Shown piece after piece: positions 1 through 10,799 of a stretch of 64,000 nt of DNA. The position numbers and the translations under genes were made by a program. Numbering within the stretch: position 1 is the first letter of the stretch; the number at the start of each line of letters is the position of its first letter. Origin of the DNA: Epiperipatus broadwayi (taxonomy: Eukaryota; Onychophora; Udeonychophora; Euonychophora; Peripatidae); the NCBI GenBank assembly GCA_028023455.1, contig JAQFVV010012394.1:30656885-30720884 (forward strand), in the 5' to 3' direction. The notes beneath the pieces were generated by a model. It did no database searches. It had not been told where the DNA came from and saw only the letters and a program-made list of their open reading frames with translations.

Positions 1-1995
1 TGTTTAAACACAGACATGCTCAAAACATTTTTGGACTTTGGGTAAAGTCAGCATCTTTCTTTTTGTTACTACCATTTTAGTAAAATGGTGAAAATTTAGA
101 ATTTACCTTAAACTGAACATGCAATGGAGTATTTCCAGAGGTATGGGACCCCGCCCTCCTAAAGAATCTGTATTAATGATTATGACATGATACTATATAC
201 TTCTTAGATTTTTATTATTTTTATATTCATAAGTTGATACTTAATATTAAAAATAAATAAATAAATAAAGTGGAAATATTATAATTAATTTTTGGAGAAA
301 TTTATTTAAAAAAAAAACAAACTATAAATATTAAATATGATAGCTTCTTTTCAGCCATTTTGGTTGAAAGATTTATTTTATGCCCCTGAAACTGTATAAT
401 TATTTTTAAAAAAGGCCACTGATCTTGATTAATGGGATAATGCACAAAAATTCAAATTTCTTATGAACTCTTGAGCAATAAAGCCATCTAAATATTTTTT
501 TTTAAGTTTAAAAATAATTTTAAAATAAAACCAACATAATTATAAATATTAAACTTCACAAAAATGTTTACCATGTAAAAGATTTATTAAAGTTATTGTG
601 TAAGTAGTTTAGATTATTGAAATGCTAAAAGAAAATGTGTTATGAGAATGACAAACAACACTGAAGCATAATTTGAAGTAATGAAGTGTTCAGTTGCTAT
701 AATTTCTAGTTATAATAAATTATTTAAAAACTTAATAAAATACATATTTTGTAATCAACAATTTAATAAATAACTACACACATTAGTTACTATTATATAT
801 ATCAGTTTACCATATTAACTAGTTTTAAAAAAAGAATTTTTAAATGGCCAACTGTAGGGCAAAAATCTTTTATAACAACCTTTGCCCCATTCTGAAACGG
901 GGGGGGGGGTATTACATATTCGCACATCATCTACCAGAAGGTTGATCTTTAGCGTTTTTAGTTTTGTTTCTAAATTTCTAGCTAAGAAAAGCTAGATACC
1001 CATTTCCCGACCATTGTTAGATAGTCATCTATAATCTAAATATTAAAGAAGGAGGGGCAAGTCTGGTTTAGAACAAAAAAAATGTCCAGGCTTAATTAGG
1101 TCTAGAATTGAAGTCTAAGTTGCAGGTACGTTGTACAGACATCTAAATTATTAACTACCAAATTTGTTTTTTATTACAAATCAAAGTAAACATTTAAATG
1201 AAAAATAATATAATAACATATCTGTATAACAGCGTTATTCATACAGTTATCTTTTTTTTTAAAAAAAAAACACTATTTTTTGAGTATGTGCTTTATCCAT
1301 TAGTTAAGTTAGATAATAAAAATGGAAAAAAAAAACTTAATATTTATGAGGCAGTAAAAAGTTAACTTTTTTTATTTTATCTTTTTTTTTAATAATATTT
1401 ATATGAGAAAATGTAAAAGTATAATAATGGGGAAATAAATGTTCATAATTGTACTTTAAGCATATTAAATGGTCCTTTTATTGCTTTTATTACTGAAAGA
1501 TTTTTTTAATAAATAACCAAATCGCAGTGAAAAAAAAAAGCCCATATAAAGTAGTTATGTAAATTATATATAATGATAGTTTATACAATTATTTTTATAT
1601 AATGATTTACATAACTATTTTTATGCTTTTTTTTAATTATTATTATCATCTTTTCACCCTTTTCAACTATTTCCGGAAATAGAAATGTTTTCAGTCATTT
1701 TGAGAATTTCCATAGGAAGTGGAGGAGTCTTTCTCGTTGCAGACATATGACCAACTCAAACATTCAATTATTGGGTCAGTATAGGAGAAACATTTTAAAT
1801 AGAGAGGGGGAAAAACATCTCTAAAATCTTCACTAACAGCAGTTAAATAATAGGATAAGAAATAACTTTTCCACTGGTTCTTTAGAAAAATTCTGAAGAT
1901 ATCTTACATACATATATATATGGACAATTGATAATTTTACGTATATATATTAATATTTAAATACAAGTATATTGTATATACTGAACTTTTAGATT
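1..1995. other. AT-rich noncoding stretch
   Basis: No reading frame, RNA gene or recognisable mobile element is visible here. The sequence is very AT-rich with homopolymer A and T runs and one G run near 900-909. Nothing else stands out. Confidence 0.6.
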
Positions 1996-2331
1996 AATTG
2001 GAAGGATTTGAGCACAAACTTTCAAGCTCCATTTAGCTATCCACTCCATCTTATATAACCAATGCACATCTCCATACACATGCGAAAAAGATAAATGATC
2101 TGTAATAAACTATTTTGTACTGAACCAGCATTCATCAGTTGTGTCCAAATCATCATCTCCTACACACACATATATTTAATCAGGGCTCAATTTATATTAA
2201 GTTAGCAAATCTTCAAAGTTTAATGGACAGACTTTAATCTTCTCCAACACTTCAGCCATCCATATTATTGAAAACTGATGATGGTTGAAGGAATCTTCAA
2301 AGTCTGTATTCATAACCCCTCTAAGTACACT
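1996..2331. repeat. Ribozyme-bearing foldback repeat, family A, copy 1
   Basis: The left part (about 2000-2190) matches the left arm of the complete family A palindrome at 27283-27664. Shared features are the outer end near 2000-2030, the block with CCATCTTATATAACC near 2048, and the reverse-strand hammerhead region. The far right end (about 2290-2331, ending near CCTCTAAGTAC) matches the outer right end of that palindrome. This copy therefore seems to keep both outer ends but has lost most of the right arm. It is a dispersed, non-coding element. Confidence 0.65.
2085..2160 (-). ncRNA. Degenerate hammerhead ribozyme (family A)
   Basis: On the minus strand there is an intact CTGATGA box (plus-strand 2132-2138) followed by a hairpin with a GTT loop. 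The expected GAAA box is AAAA (plus-strand 2113-2116), so the catalytic G12 position is lost. The stem III and cleavage region is also diverged. It is probably inactive, a decayed copy of the ribozyme seen at 27372-27440. Confidence 0.55.
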
Positions 2332-2337
2332 TATATT

Positions 2338-2722
2338 GCAATTTGAGCATTAAGTAACAGAGCCTTCTAATGAGTTATATAATGTTTGAACTATAAACTT
2401 TCTTTTTTATTTTGTAATTCAATACCAACTAGAAAAGATTAATAATATTACAAATTATCTAAAGCTTAGCACTGCTTTCAACTCAGCAGGTTATATTCAT
2501 AGCTTGAGATAAAATCAGATTTGTGAATGAGAGAAAGCAAAGTTGTTGTTTTTTACCATTCATCAGCCCAGAAGTCAGACTACATCTCACACTATAGATA
2601 CATTAGAAATATATACTTTTCCAAATAATCCATATAGTACATGTTACAAATTAACTTCATACACACTTGTTTTTTTTCTTTTTAGATATATTTAAGCTTA
2701 ACTTTGTATAATATGTACTTAA
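2338..2722. other. Noncoding spacer
   Basis: Nothing recognisable is seen between the family A copy and the following tRNA-derived insertion. Confidence 0.5.
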
Positions 2723-2737
2723 ATATATTTCAAACTT

Positions 2738-2837
2738 TTCAAGCATTGGTGGCCTAGTGGTTAGCATAAGCTGCCTTCCAAGCAGTTGATCTGGGTTCAC
2801 TTCCCGATCAACGCATTTAACGTAAGGATGTGTATAT
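2738..2837 (+). mobile_element. tRNA-Gly-derived retroposon with target-site duplication
   Basis: Positions 2743-2815 closely resemble a tRNA-Gly(UCC). They contain the A-box TGGCCTAGTGG, an anticodon loop with TTCCAA, and a B-box-like GGTTCACTTCC. One acceptor-stem pair and the T stem are damaged, so this is a pseudogene rather than a working tRNA. A 15-bp direct repeat flanks it (2723-2737 and 2838-2852, 14 of 15 identical). The duplication shows that it inserted by retroposition. The tail after the tRNA part is a short TG/TA-rich segment. Confidence 0.75.
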
Positions 2838-2929
2838 ATATATTTCAGACTTCTATCCCATCACACACTACTGAAATATTAAAAATTTGAAACCTGTCAG
2901 TTAAACTATAGTAATATTCTATCGATATA

Positions 2930-3095
2930 TGTACTGAGAAAATGATGAAGATATGTGTGAGAGATTGTAATCTGGGCCAACTGATGAGTGCTGGTTCAGC
3001 ACAAAATGCACATCTTAGGGATCATTTATCTTTTTCATATGTCTTTGGTTATATGTCTTAGTTATGTATATGATGGAATAGAAGTATCGAAATAT
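2930..3095 (+). repeat. Ribozyme-bearing repeat, family A, copy 2
   Basis: Matches the right arm of the 27-kb palindrome in the same orientation. It has the ribozyme core, then the block ending ATCATTTATC, then a diverged relative of the outer arm (ATGTCTTAGTTATG near 3053). Only one arm is present. Confidence 0.65.
2960..3030 (+). ncRNA. Hammerhead ribozyme-like core (family A)
   Basis: CTGATGA at 2981-2987 is followed by a perfect 6-bp stem II with a GTT loop (2988-3002). The box that should be GAAA is AAAA (3003-3006). The short stem III region is 3007-3014, ending in an AUC triplet. The CCAA just before the CTGATGA box can pair, with one mismatch, with TTAG after the predicted cleavage site. 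The lost G in the second box suggests it is inactive or weak. Confidence 0.6.
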
Positions 3096-3469
3096 ATGTA
3101 AATACGCATTGGTCTGTCTTCTGGGCTGATGGATGATTTAAAAAAACCTTCAAATGTTATATAACTGATTAGAAGCTTCAGTTATTTTCTGTTCAACTTG
3201 CATATAATCTGAATTATTTATTACATATACATTTATGGATAACTTGAATTATTTCATGGGGGGGGGGCATGTTTAATGACAATAGATATATTGACATATT
3301 ATTTAAATTTTAAATGTTTACCTGGTCCCAATATGATAGTATAATTTTTAGCCTACAAAGATTTAGCCAAAACTATTAAAGGATTTATTTGGAGAAGAGT
3401 ATATAATAGATATGTGTGCAGAAATTTTCACACTTTCACAAAAAAAATATAATAATTTGATATTGATAA

Positions 3470-3585
3470 ATATTGAGCAAGGATAATATAGACGTGAGAG
3501 GTTACAGTCAGGATCAACTGATGAATTATTGTTGAACATGAAATACCCTTTGTGGATTATTTCCCTTTTGTAAGTATTTTAATGT
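3470..3585 (+). ncRNA. Diverged hammerhead-bearing repeat (family A), copy 3
   Basis: CTGATGA at 3518-3524 and GAAA at 3540-3543 flank a decayed hairpin (3525-3539). The neighbouring sequence (TGAGAGGTTACAGTCAGG upstream, GTGGATTATTTCCC downstream) aligns with the right arm at 27505-27570. Both core boxes are intact, but stem II and the cleavage region are degraded. Confidence 0.5.
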
Positions 3586-3818
3586 AAAGAATTAAATCTA
3601 TATGTATATTACTTAGGATACATTAAAAAAAAGTAAAATGAAGTTAAATTACATTATTTCACATGGTTGTATTTAGTAATAATGATAGATATCTTCATAA
3701 TTAACTTAAGTTTAAAGTGACATCTTAGGTAAAAATGATATGAAAAATTCTAGCTTAATAAATAATTAGTAATAATCATCATAGTATTTATTTGAGGAGG
3801 AAGATATCATAGCTAGTT

Positions 3819-3921
3819 TTTTCTCATGTGTCATAGCATCAGCCGGGAAGTGAACCCGCTAACACAGGGCAACTGTTTGTAAAGCAGCTGTCGCTGACCT
3901 CTCGACCACCAATGCTTGACA
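3819..3921 (-). mobile_element. tRNA-derived SINE with 15-bp TSD
   Basis: Read on the minus strand, the element starts GTCAAGCATTGGTGGTCGAG. It has a tRNA-like body with the B-box GGTTCACTTCC and ends in GATGCTATGACACATG plus an A-rich tail. It is flanked by an exact 15-bp direct repeat, ATATCATAGCTAGTT, at 3804-3818 and 3922-3936. The same head and tail occur at 16575 and 25592, so this is a family. It has no separate LINE-like tail, only the tRNA-like body and the A tail. Confidence 0.85.
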
Positions 3922-3936
3922 ATATCATAGCTAGTT

Positions 3937-4990
3937 GTATAGTAAGTTTTGTATCTTTGTAATAACTTATAATAAGTACACACATTGAACATTCATCAGC
4001 AGATCTTGTTTTTAAATTTCAATTAACTCAACAGCATTGTAATTTGCATAATTCATATTGCTGATGATAAGCAACTTTTTATTTTATGTACTTCATTAAT
4101 CCTTTATGAGCACTGCATGTATGATATTGCATCATCCCTGTTTGCTCTACTGTTCATTTGGTTTAAACGTGATATTCAGAAGCTTCAAAATCACTTATTT
4201 TGGCATATTTTGGGTGTTATCATGTCACAACAATTCCTATATCTTTTTTTCCCATTATTTTGTGGCTATTATAATACTAGACTATTATGAATAATTTTAT
4301 TTTGCTGCACAAAACATTTTAAAAGTATTAGCTGAAAAAACATCTGAATATTTCATCACCAAATGCACCTATTCAAAATTGCAATGTATAATTTGCATAT
4401 AAAAGAAGTTAAACCTGTCCCATTTTAATTTCAATAGAAATAACAGTTTCTGTTTGGGGGATTGTTTACCCATAAAGCAAATAGGGTAAAATTTCATTCA
4501 AAAAGAAAAATTGTAATTTTCAGTAATTTGTTTATATATTAAAAGCTTATTTATACAATATTTTTGTAAAGCAAAAATGTATGTCACTGCAATTAAGTTT
4601 TATAAAGAAACATTTATTTTTAAAAAAACAAATCTTAAAAAGTGGACTATGGCAAAGTAGAGGCAGTTTTTTTGGATAGTAGGTATGGCTTTTTGTCAAT
4701 ACTGGTAAAAAAATTTTAAAAAAAATTTAATAACAATAAATTTAATGTTTAACTTTGACATATATTTTCTTTGTTTAATGATAACTAACTCTAATTTTTT
4801 TTGAATTTGAATATCTAATATTTCATTCTACGAACTTTTTGGATAACATTATATCCAGTAATACCAATCATTATTATTGTTACAAATTTAATTTATTATA
4901 TAATTTTTTTTTTAATTTTACAAAGTTTAAATATTAACTTCTAGAATGTCTATTATTTGAAAACTTACATTTATAATAAGTAATGTAAAT
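3937..4990. other. AT-rich noncoding stretch
   Basis: Only a chance 62-codon frame (4106-4294) with no recognisable domain is present. No repeat structure was recognised. Confidence 0.5.
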
Positions 4991-5146
4991 ATTAAACAAG
5001 GCAAAACTCTCCATACAGTAGTGCCACCCTGTCCCAGATGAGCAGGCACTAGATAGGGATTTTATGCACAAGCCTTCTGGCATCTATTGATTACTCTGGT
5101 TGGAACAGGGTGGCATTACTGTATGGAGAGTTTTGCCTTGTTTAAT
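4991..5146. mobile_element. 156-bp MITE with about 40-bp terminal inverted repeats
   Basis: The ends are inverted copies: ATTAAACAAGG at 4991-5001 and CCTTGTTTAAT at 5136-5146. The TIR continues through ACTCTCCATACAGTA and GCCACCCTGT with one or two mismatches. The inner right part (GGGATTTTATGCAC near 5058) matches the outer right arm of the 795-bp palindrome at 20698-21492. This is therefore a deletion derivative of that ribozyme-bearing family that kept only the terminal segment. Confidence 0.8.
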
Positions 5147-5540
5147 AAAAAATATGTGCTAGTATAAGAGATGGTGATCGTGTAATGTAAATATTATCAA
5201 TATATGATATAGAAAAAAGGTTTAATTGTAAAAATAAAATATTCAAATATGGAAGAAAATCTCACTAGAGCTTTTTCAACTATGACAGGAGAGGTTAGAT
5301 ACTGAAAGGGTTAGTTCACTCTCTTAAAACTATCTTTAGTGTTTCTTTGCTGGTTTTACATTTATTTGATAGCAAATACTGGAACTAAAATAATATTTAT
5401 TTATTAATTAAAAAAAATCCAATATGAAGTATTAAATGATTATACTTATTACAAGCAACATTACTGATTGGTAGATTTTTGTTGTTTTTCATGCAAGACC
5501 ACTTGAGAAAGCTTTTGTGCAACGTCAGGTTTTGTGGATG
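5147..5540. other. Noncoding spacer
   Basis: Nothing recognised. Confidence 0.4.
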
Positions 5541-5800
5541 TAAGTATTGGAAAAATACATTGCTTAATGTATATGTAAATAAAACAGAACTATTTTCTGG
5601 GAGCTACAAATAAATGACAGTCCTTCATCAATAAATAGAAAGAATAAATGTAACACCTACTCATTAAACTTAAATAGTAATTAATCAATTATTTATTGGT
5701 GTATTTCTAAATAAAGTGTGATATTTTTATATTAGTGTAATTATAAATATAACTTAAGTCTTTATGAAATTAGACTTTAACATCAGAACACAAAAATGGA
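5541..5800 (+). repeat. Dispersed noncoding repeat X
   Basis: Contains GCTTAATGTATATGTAAAT, a TTCTGGGAGCTACAAATAAA block and an AATATAACTTAAGTC block. The same blocks in the same order appear at 11855-12105. Shorter copies lie near 16180-16365 (forward then inverted) and 19555-19690 (reverse strand). No coding capacity is seen. Class is unknown; the forward-plus-inverted copy at 16 kb suggests a foldback element. Confidence 0.55.
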
Positions 5801-5808
5801 ATCTAGAC

Positions 5809-6406
5809 GGTTCTGTGCATTACATGTATATTTATTGTAAATAAAATTTTCATAAAATATTGTGTTATATGTACAGACAGTACATTAAAATTATTATCGG
5901 CATAAATGTACTCTAGAAAATTAGCATAAAGCTGAAAATGTGAATGTGATATTGAGCAAAATCAATATATTTAAACCAGTCCTATTATAGGTATTCTGAA
6001 CTGCATAAATATAAGTGGTTACATTCTAGTGGCAGCAGAACAGCACATATACAATCGTATGTGCAGCAATTGTGTGACTTTGTAAGCAAAAAATACAATG
6101 TGTGTACTAATCATCATAGAAGTCAGTGAAATGGTTAAAGTCTGTTATTATAAATAACATTAAAATGTCTTTTTGGGAAAACCAAAGTAAATGGATGCAC
6201 ACTGATCATTCGATTTGTATGTAATGTTTGTGTGTACGAACAGTTTATCATGCAGCTAATTATTGGAATTGCTTAAAGAAGGCAAAGTGGTTTTACTAGT
6301 TATATTATTCTTTACATTATTAGCAAGTCAATAAATTTGTTTTTGTCTCTCTAGTTAGGATTTATTTTCATTAAATTACTATAGATGCATATACAGCTGA
6401 TAAACA
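5809..6406 (+). repeat. 5' LTR of the gypsy-type element
   Basis: Aligns along its whole length with 11187-11753. Shared blocks include TTCTGTGCATTA at the start, AAATGTACTCTAGAAAATTA, AACAGTTTATCATG, TTCTTTACATTATTAGCAAG and ATGCATATACAGCTG at the end. Ends are approximate because the two copies have diverged. No clear TSD or primer-binding site could be read. Confidence 0.75.
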
Positions 6407-6425
6407 AATTTATATATACATATAT

Positions 6426-8602
6426 AAAAGAAAGTTACTGTTAACACTAACTGAAATAATTATAGAAAATATACAAACCATCATACAATTACAAATATCC
6501 AGTAACGCCCTCTGTTTAAAGATCTATATCTCAATAATAGCAAACCTTAAAATGATACCACTTTAAGGTTGTATGCTAAACGATGTTAAATATTGAAATA
6601 CAGACCTACTCAAACACAGAGCATGAAATTTTAAATAAGCAAACGATCTTAAATTTTGCTAATAAACTAACAAGTTTACAAAGTTATTAAAGACAAACTA
6701 AACATTAGATTTTAATCTTTAAATTCCTCCCAAACTATAAATGAAAAGAAAGTTACTGTTAACACTAACTGAAATAATTATAGAAAATATACAAACCATC
6801 ATACAATTACAAATATCCAGTAACGCCCTCTGTTTAAAGATCTATATCTCAATAATAGCAAACCTTAAAATGATACCACTTTAAGGTTGTATGCTAAACG
6901 ATGTTAAATATTGAAATACAGACCTACTCAAACACAGAGCATGAAATTTTAAATAAGCAAACGATCTTAAATTTTGCTAATAAACTAACAAGTTTACAAA
7001 GTTATTAAAGACAAACTAAACATTAGATTTTAATCTTTAAATTCCTCCCAAACTATAAATGAAAAGAAAGTTACTGTTAACACTAACTGAAATAATTATA
7101 GAAAATATACAAACCATCATACAATTACAAATATCCAGTAACGCCCTCTGTTTAAAGATCTATATCTCAATAATAGCAAACCTTAAAATGATACCACTTT
7201 AAGGTTGTATGCTAAACGATGTTAAATATTGAAATACAGACCTACTCAAACACAGAGCATGAAATTTTAAATAAGCAAACGATCTTAAATTTTGCTAATA
7301 AACTAACAAGTTTACAAAGTTATTAAAGACAAACTAAACATTAGATTTTAATCTTTAAATTCCTCCCAAACTATAAATGAAAAGAAAGTTACTGTTAACA
7401 CTAACTGAAATAATTATAGAAAATATACAAACCATCATACAATTACAAATATCCAGTAACGCCCTCTGTTTAAAGATCTATATCTCAATAATAGCAAACC
7501 TTAAAATGATACCACTTTAAATATTGAAATACAGACCTACTCAAACACAGAGCATGAAATTTTAAATAAGCAAACGATCTTAAATTTTGCTAATAAACTA
7601 ACAAGTTTACAAAGTTATTAAAGACAAACTAAACATTAGATTTTAATCTTTAAATTCCTCCCAAACTATAAATGAAAAGAAAGTTACTGTTAACACTAAC
7701 TGAAATAATTATAGAAAATATACAAACCATCATACAATTACAAATATCCAGTAACGCCCTCTGTTTAAAGATCTATATCTCAATAATAGCAAACCTTAAA
7801 ATGATACCACTTTAAGGTTGTATGCTAAACGATGTTAAATATTGAAATACAGACCTACTCAAACACAGAGCATGAAATTTTAAATAAGCAAACGATCTTA
7901 AATTTTGCTAATAAACTAACAAGTTTACAAAGTTATTAAAGACAAACTAAACATTAGATTTTAATCTTTAAATTCCTCCCAAACTATAAATGAAAAGAAA
8001 GTTACTGTTAACACTAACTGAAATAATTATAGAAAATATACAAACCATCATACAATTACAAATATCCAGTAACGCCCTCTGTTTAAAGATCTATATCTCA
8101 ATAATAGCAAACCTTAAAATGATACCACTTTAAGGTTGTATGCTAAACGATGTTAAATATTGAAATACAGACCTACTCAAACACAGAGCATGAAATTTTA
8201 AATAAGCAAACGATCTTATTATTGAGATGTAGATCTTTAAACAGAGGGCGTTACTGGATATTTGTAATTGTATGATGGTTTGTATATTTTCTATAATTAT
8301 TTCAGTTAGTGTTAACAGTAACTTTCTTTTCATTTATAGTTTGGGAGGAATTTAAAGATTAAAATCTAATGTTTAGTTTGTCTTTAATAACTTTGTAAAC
8401 TTGTTAGTTTATTAGCAAAATTTAAGATCGTTTGCTTATTTAAAATTTCATGCTCTGTGTTTGAGTAGGTCTGTATTTCAATATTTAACATCGTTTAGCA
8501 TACAACCTTAAAGTGGTATCATTTTAAGGTTTGCTATTATTGAGATATAGATCTTTAAACAGAGGGCGTTACTGGATATTTGTAATTGTATGATGGTTTG
8601 TA
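6426..8602. repeat. 318-bp tandem array that switches orientation
   Basis: Units start at 6426, 6744, 7062, 7380, 7675 and 7993, marked by AAAAGAAAGTTACTG. The period is 318 bp, except that the unit starting at 7380 is 295 bp because of a 23-bp deletion near 7518. The units look nearly identical, implying recent amplification. At about 8216 the last unit breaks off and slightly more than one unit follows in reverse complement, up to a TA tract at 8602. The array starts beside TATATATACATATATA at the end of the LTR. No ribozyme core or coding frame was found in the unit. Confidence 0.95.
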
Positions 8603-8761
8603 TATTTATATATATATATATATATATCAAAACTACCCCAAATCCAAAATTAAACCAGACCAGCATAAAAATAATATAAAAAAACACAACCTAAGGTTTC
8701 ACTGCTACAAGCAGACTTCTCAAGTGTAAAGAACTACAAAAACTACACAATATATATAATG

Positions 8762-9235
8762 TTAAAAACTACCCACAAACCCATTCACTTCCCATCCACC
8801 CTTAATATTAAAAGAACTCTTAAATAAGTTAATTGCTTCAGAATAATAAATTTTCAATAATAAAGACTCTTTAATTCTTCTTTTGATTTCATTTCTCTCA
8901 AAGAAGACAACCTTAGCTTCATCAAAATCAATAGTGTGGCCTGTATCTTTTTCATGGACATACAAAGCAGAACTAAGATATATATTTTTAACTCTACTTT
9001 TATGAACCTTTATTCTTTCATTTAAACTCAAACTACTCTGACCTATGTAAACCTTCTTACAAAATAAACAAGGAATAAAATATACTACACCAGGAATAGT
9101 CTTTCTATCAAAAACTTCTTTTGTATTATTTAATAAATTATTCAATGTAACATCCCTTTTCCAAGCAATTTTCTTATTTCCAAACAATATACTATTTCTA
9201 CATACAATTTTATAAGAAGACAATTTAAATGGCAA
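8762..9235 (-). pseudogene. PLE C-terminal fragment with GIY-YIG endonuclease (left arm)
   Basis: A 157-residue frame. Residues about 1-48 match the linker between RT and endonuclease of PLEs (basic, with NNLLNNTKEVFD). The GIY-YIG nuclease follows: GVVYFIPC at about 49-56 stands for the GIY strand and KKVYIGQSSLSLNERIKVHK at about 60-79 carries the YIG strand and the helix Arg. A later His and Glu (EKDTGH, FFERNEIKRR) fit the family. In intact elements this nuclease is fused to the RT and nicks the target. Here the RT catalytic domain is absent, so the piece is a 5'-truncated relic. The frame itself is undamaged. Confidence 0.8.
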
Positions 9236-9316
9236 AGAAATAAAATCTTATTTTTCTTTAACCTTTACATCCTTACAAATATTACTAAGGTTAAAGAAAA
9301 ATATGATTTTATTTCT

Positions 9317-9790
9317 TTGCCATTTAAATTGTCTTCTTATAAAATTGTATGTAGAAATAGTATATTGTTTGGAAATAAGAAAATTGCTTGGAAAAGGGGT
9401 GTTACATTTAATAATTTATTAAATAATACAAAAGAAGTTTTTGATAGAAAGACTATTCCTGGTGTAGTATATTTTATTCCTTGTTTATTTTGTAAGAAGG
9501 TTTACAGAGGTCAGAGTAGTTTGAGTTTAAATGAAAGAATAAAGGTTCATAAAAGTAGAGTTAAAAATAGATATCTTAGTTCTGCTTTGTACGTCCATGA
9601 AAAAGATACAGGCCACACTATTGATTTTGATGAAGCTAAGGTTGTCTTTTTTGAGAGAAATGAAATCAAAAGAAGAATTAAAGAGTCTTTATTATTGAAA
9701 ATTTATTATTCTGAAGCAATTAACTTATTTAAGAGTTCTTTTAATATTAAGGGTGGATGGGAAGTGAATGGATTTGTGGGTAGTTTTTAA
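9317..9790 (+). pseudogene. PLE C-terminal fragment with damaged YIG motif (right arm)
   Basis: Mirror copy of the left-arm frame, also 157 residues. Only about five residues differ. One change hits the nuclease core: the YIG motif reads VYRGQS instead of VYIGQS. The others are KNRYLSS for KNIYLSS and WKRGVTF for WKRDVTL. Loss of the conserved Ile would be expected to harm the fold. The open frame is a consequence of youth, not evidence of function. The stop and the 3' UTR match the other arm. Confidence 0.8.
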
Positions 9791-9957
9791 TATTATATAT
9801 ATTGTGTAGTTTTTGTAGTTCTTTACACGTGAGAAGTCTGCTTGTAGCAGTAAAACCTTAGGTTGTGTTTTTTATATTATTTTTATGCTGGTCTGGTTTA
9901 ATTTTGGATTTGGGGTAGTATTGATTTTATATTGACTAGTTTAGCTTTATGCCTGTA

Positions 9958-10004
9958 ATGTTTATATATATATATATATATATAAACATTACAAGCATAA
10001 ATGC

Positions 10005-10041
<37 letters not shown>

Positions 10042-10042
10042 C
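9958..10042. repeat. TA microsatellites with a flanking inverted repeat
   Basis: TA tracts lie at about 9961-9984 and 10003-10040. The sequence either side of the first tract is inverted (GCCTGTAATGTTTATA and TATAAACATTACAAGC), which could form a cruciform hairpin. Confidence 0.8.
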
Positions 10043-10139
10043 AGAATGACACAAATTGACAGTAGAATGAAATAAGTTGATAGTGAAATGCTTATAGTCA
10101 TTAGTTTATGTTATTGTTGATAAATAATGGTTTTGTTGA

Positions 10140-10790
10140 ACAGTAGTATTTATGAGTTTGATATTAACAATATGTCATGGAAAGTTTATTTCAAGCACAT
10201 TGAGGGTTATATGCTAATAAATAAAATTGAGGAAGATAGACCCAAAATAACTACACTTCTGTTATTTTCTGGCAAAATTGTTTTAATTGTGTGACCCTAA
10301 AACTCCTGTGGACATTCCATATGAAGAGTTAAAAGAGAAAAAAATGCATATTTCCAGCGGGCAATTTTGAAATTGGTATCTCATCTATGTTTTAGAATGA
10401 GAAGGCAATTAGCTTGTGAACAATATATAGACTATAATAAAGCACTTTGTGCATTTTCAAAACAATGCCAATTTGTCTATGAGTTAGAAGACATGTTGCT
10501 GGAACAACTATTGTTTGGAATATCTGACCATAGCCTGAGGAAAACTTTGCTGAGTGAGCCAAATCTGAATTATAAGATATCCCTTGGAAAATGTGTTGCA
10601 TAGGAAGTAATGTTAGAAGAAGCAACAGAAATTTCAGTCATCAGTTAGAATGCAAAATAATTTGATTACTGTAAATAAAGCACACGCTGTAACTATGAGT
10701 TTGAAGATAGCAAAGAAAAGTTTGATCTGTTTTTGCTGTGGTGTAAAAGGCCATGTGAAGAAATTTTGTAATCTTAAAATGGAAAAGGAA
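10140..10790 (+). pseudogene. Gypsy-type Gag relic with CCHC zinc knuckle
   Basis: The plus-strand translation in shifting frames resembles Gag of the K02A2.6-like Ty3/gypsy group. First comes a capsid N-terminal part (EFDINNMSWKVYFKHIEGYM). Next is CDPKTPVDIPYEEL after a stop. Then a 78-codon frame (10367-10603) reads GISDHSLRKTLLSEPNL. At about 10720-10770 a zinc knuckle CFCCGVKGHVKKFC (CX2CX4HX4C) follows. Gag forms the particle and the knuckle binds RNA. Stops and frameshifts at several points make it a dead copy. Assignment rests on motif order and spacing that I recognise, not on a search. Confidence 0.65.
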
Positions 10791-10799
10791 ATGGTTTCC

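Larger units (their letters stand above)
8627..9924. mobile_element. Head-to-head inverted pair of Penelope-like element 3' ends
   Basis: This is a 1,298-bp palindrome centred at about 9275. Each arm holds the same 5'-truncated PLE: a short C-terminal part of the RT region, the GIY-YIG endonuclease, a stop, and a 3' UTR. The arms differ by only a few substitutions. The truncated 5' ends meet at the centre and the 3' ends face outward. The left outer end abuts a TA microsatellite (8602-8627). Inverted and truncated copies are known for Penelope elements. The 3' UTR has a hairpin followed by GAAACC (reverse strand at 8693-8720), which resembles a decayed hammerhead. Confidence 0.85.

Noticed and set aside
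2743-2815. Functional tRNA-Gly
   Set aside because: T-stem pairing is broken and a TSD shows retroposition.
4060-4075. CTGATGA box near 4062 and similar single boxes near 23848 and 45589
   Set aside because: No GAAA box, hairpin or complementary flanks at the right spacing.
8130-8333. 67-codon frame on the minus strand
   Set aside because: Lies across the orientation switch of the tandem array; its sequence is just array unit.
6426-8602. Regular array that might be taken for a CRISPR-like structure
   Set aside because: Units are 318 bp with no unique spacers, and the setting is eukaryotic; it is a plain tandem repeat.
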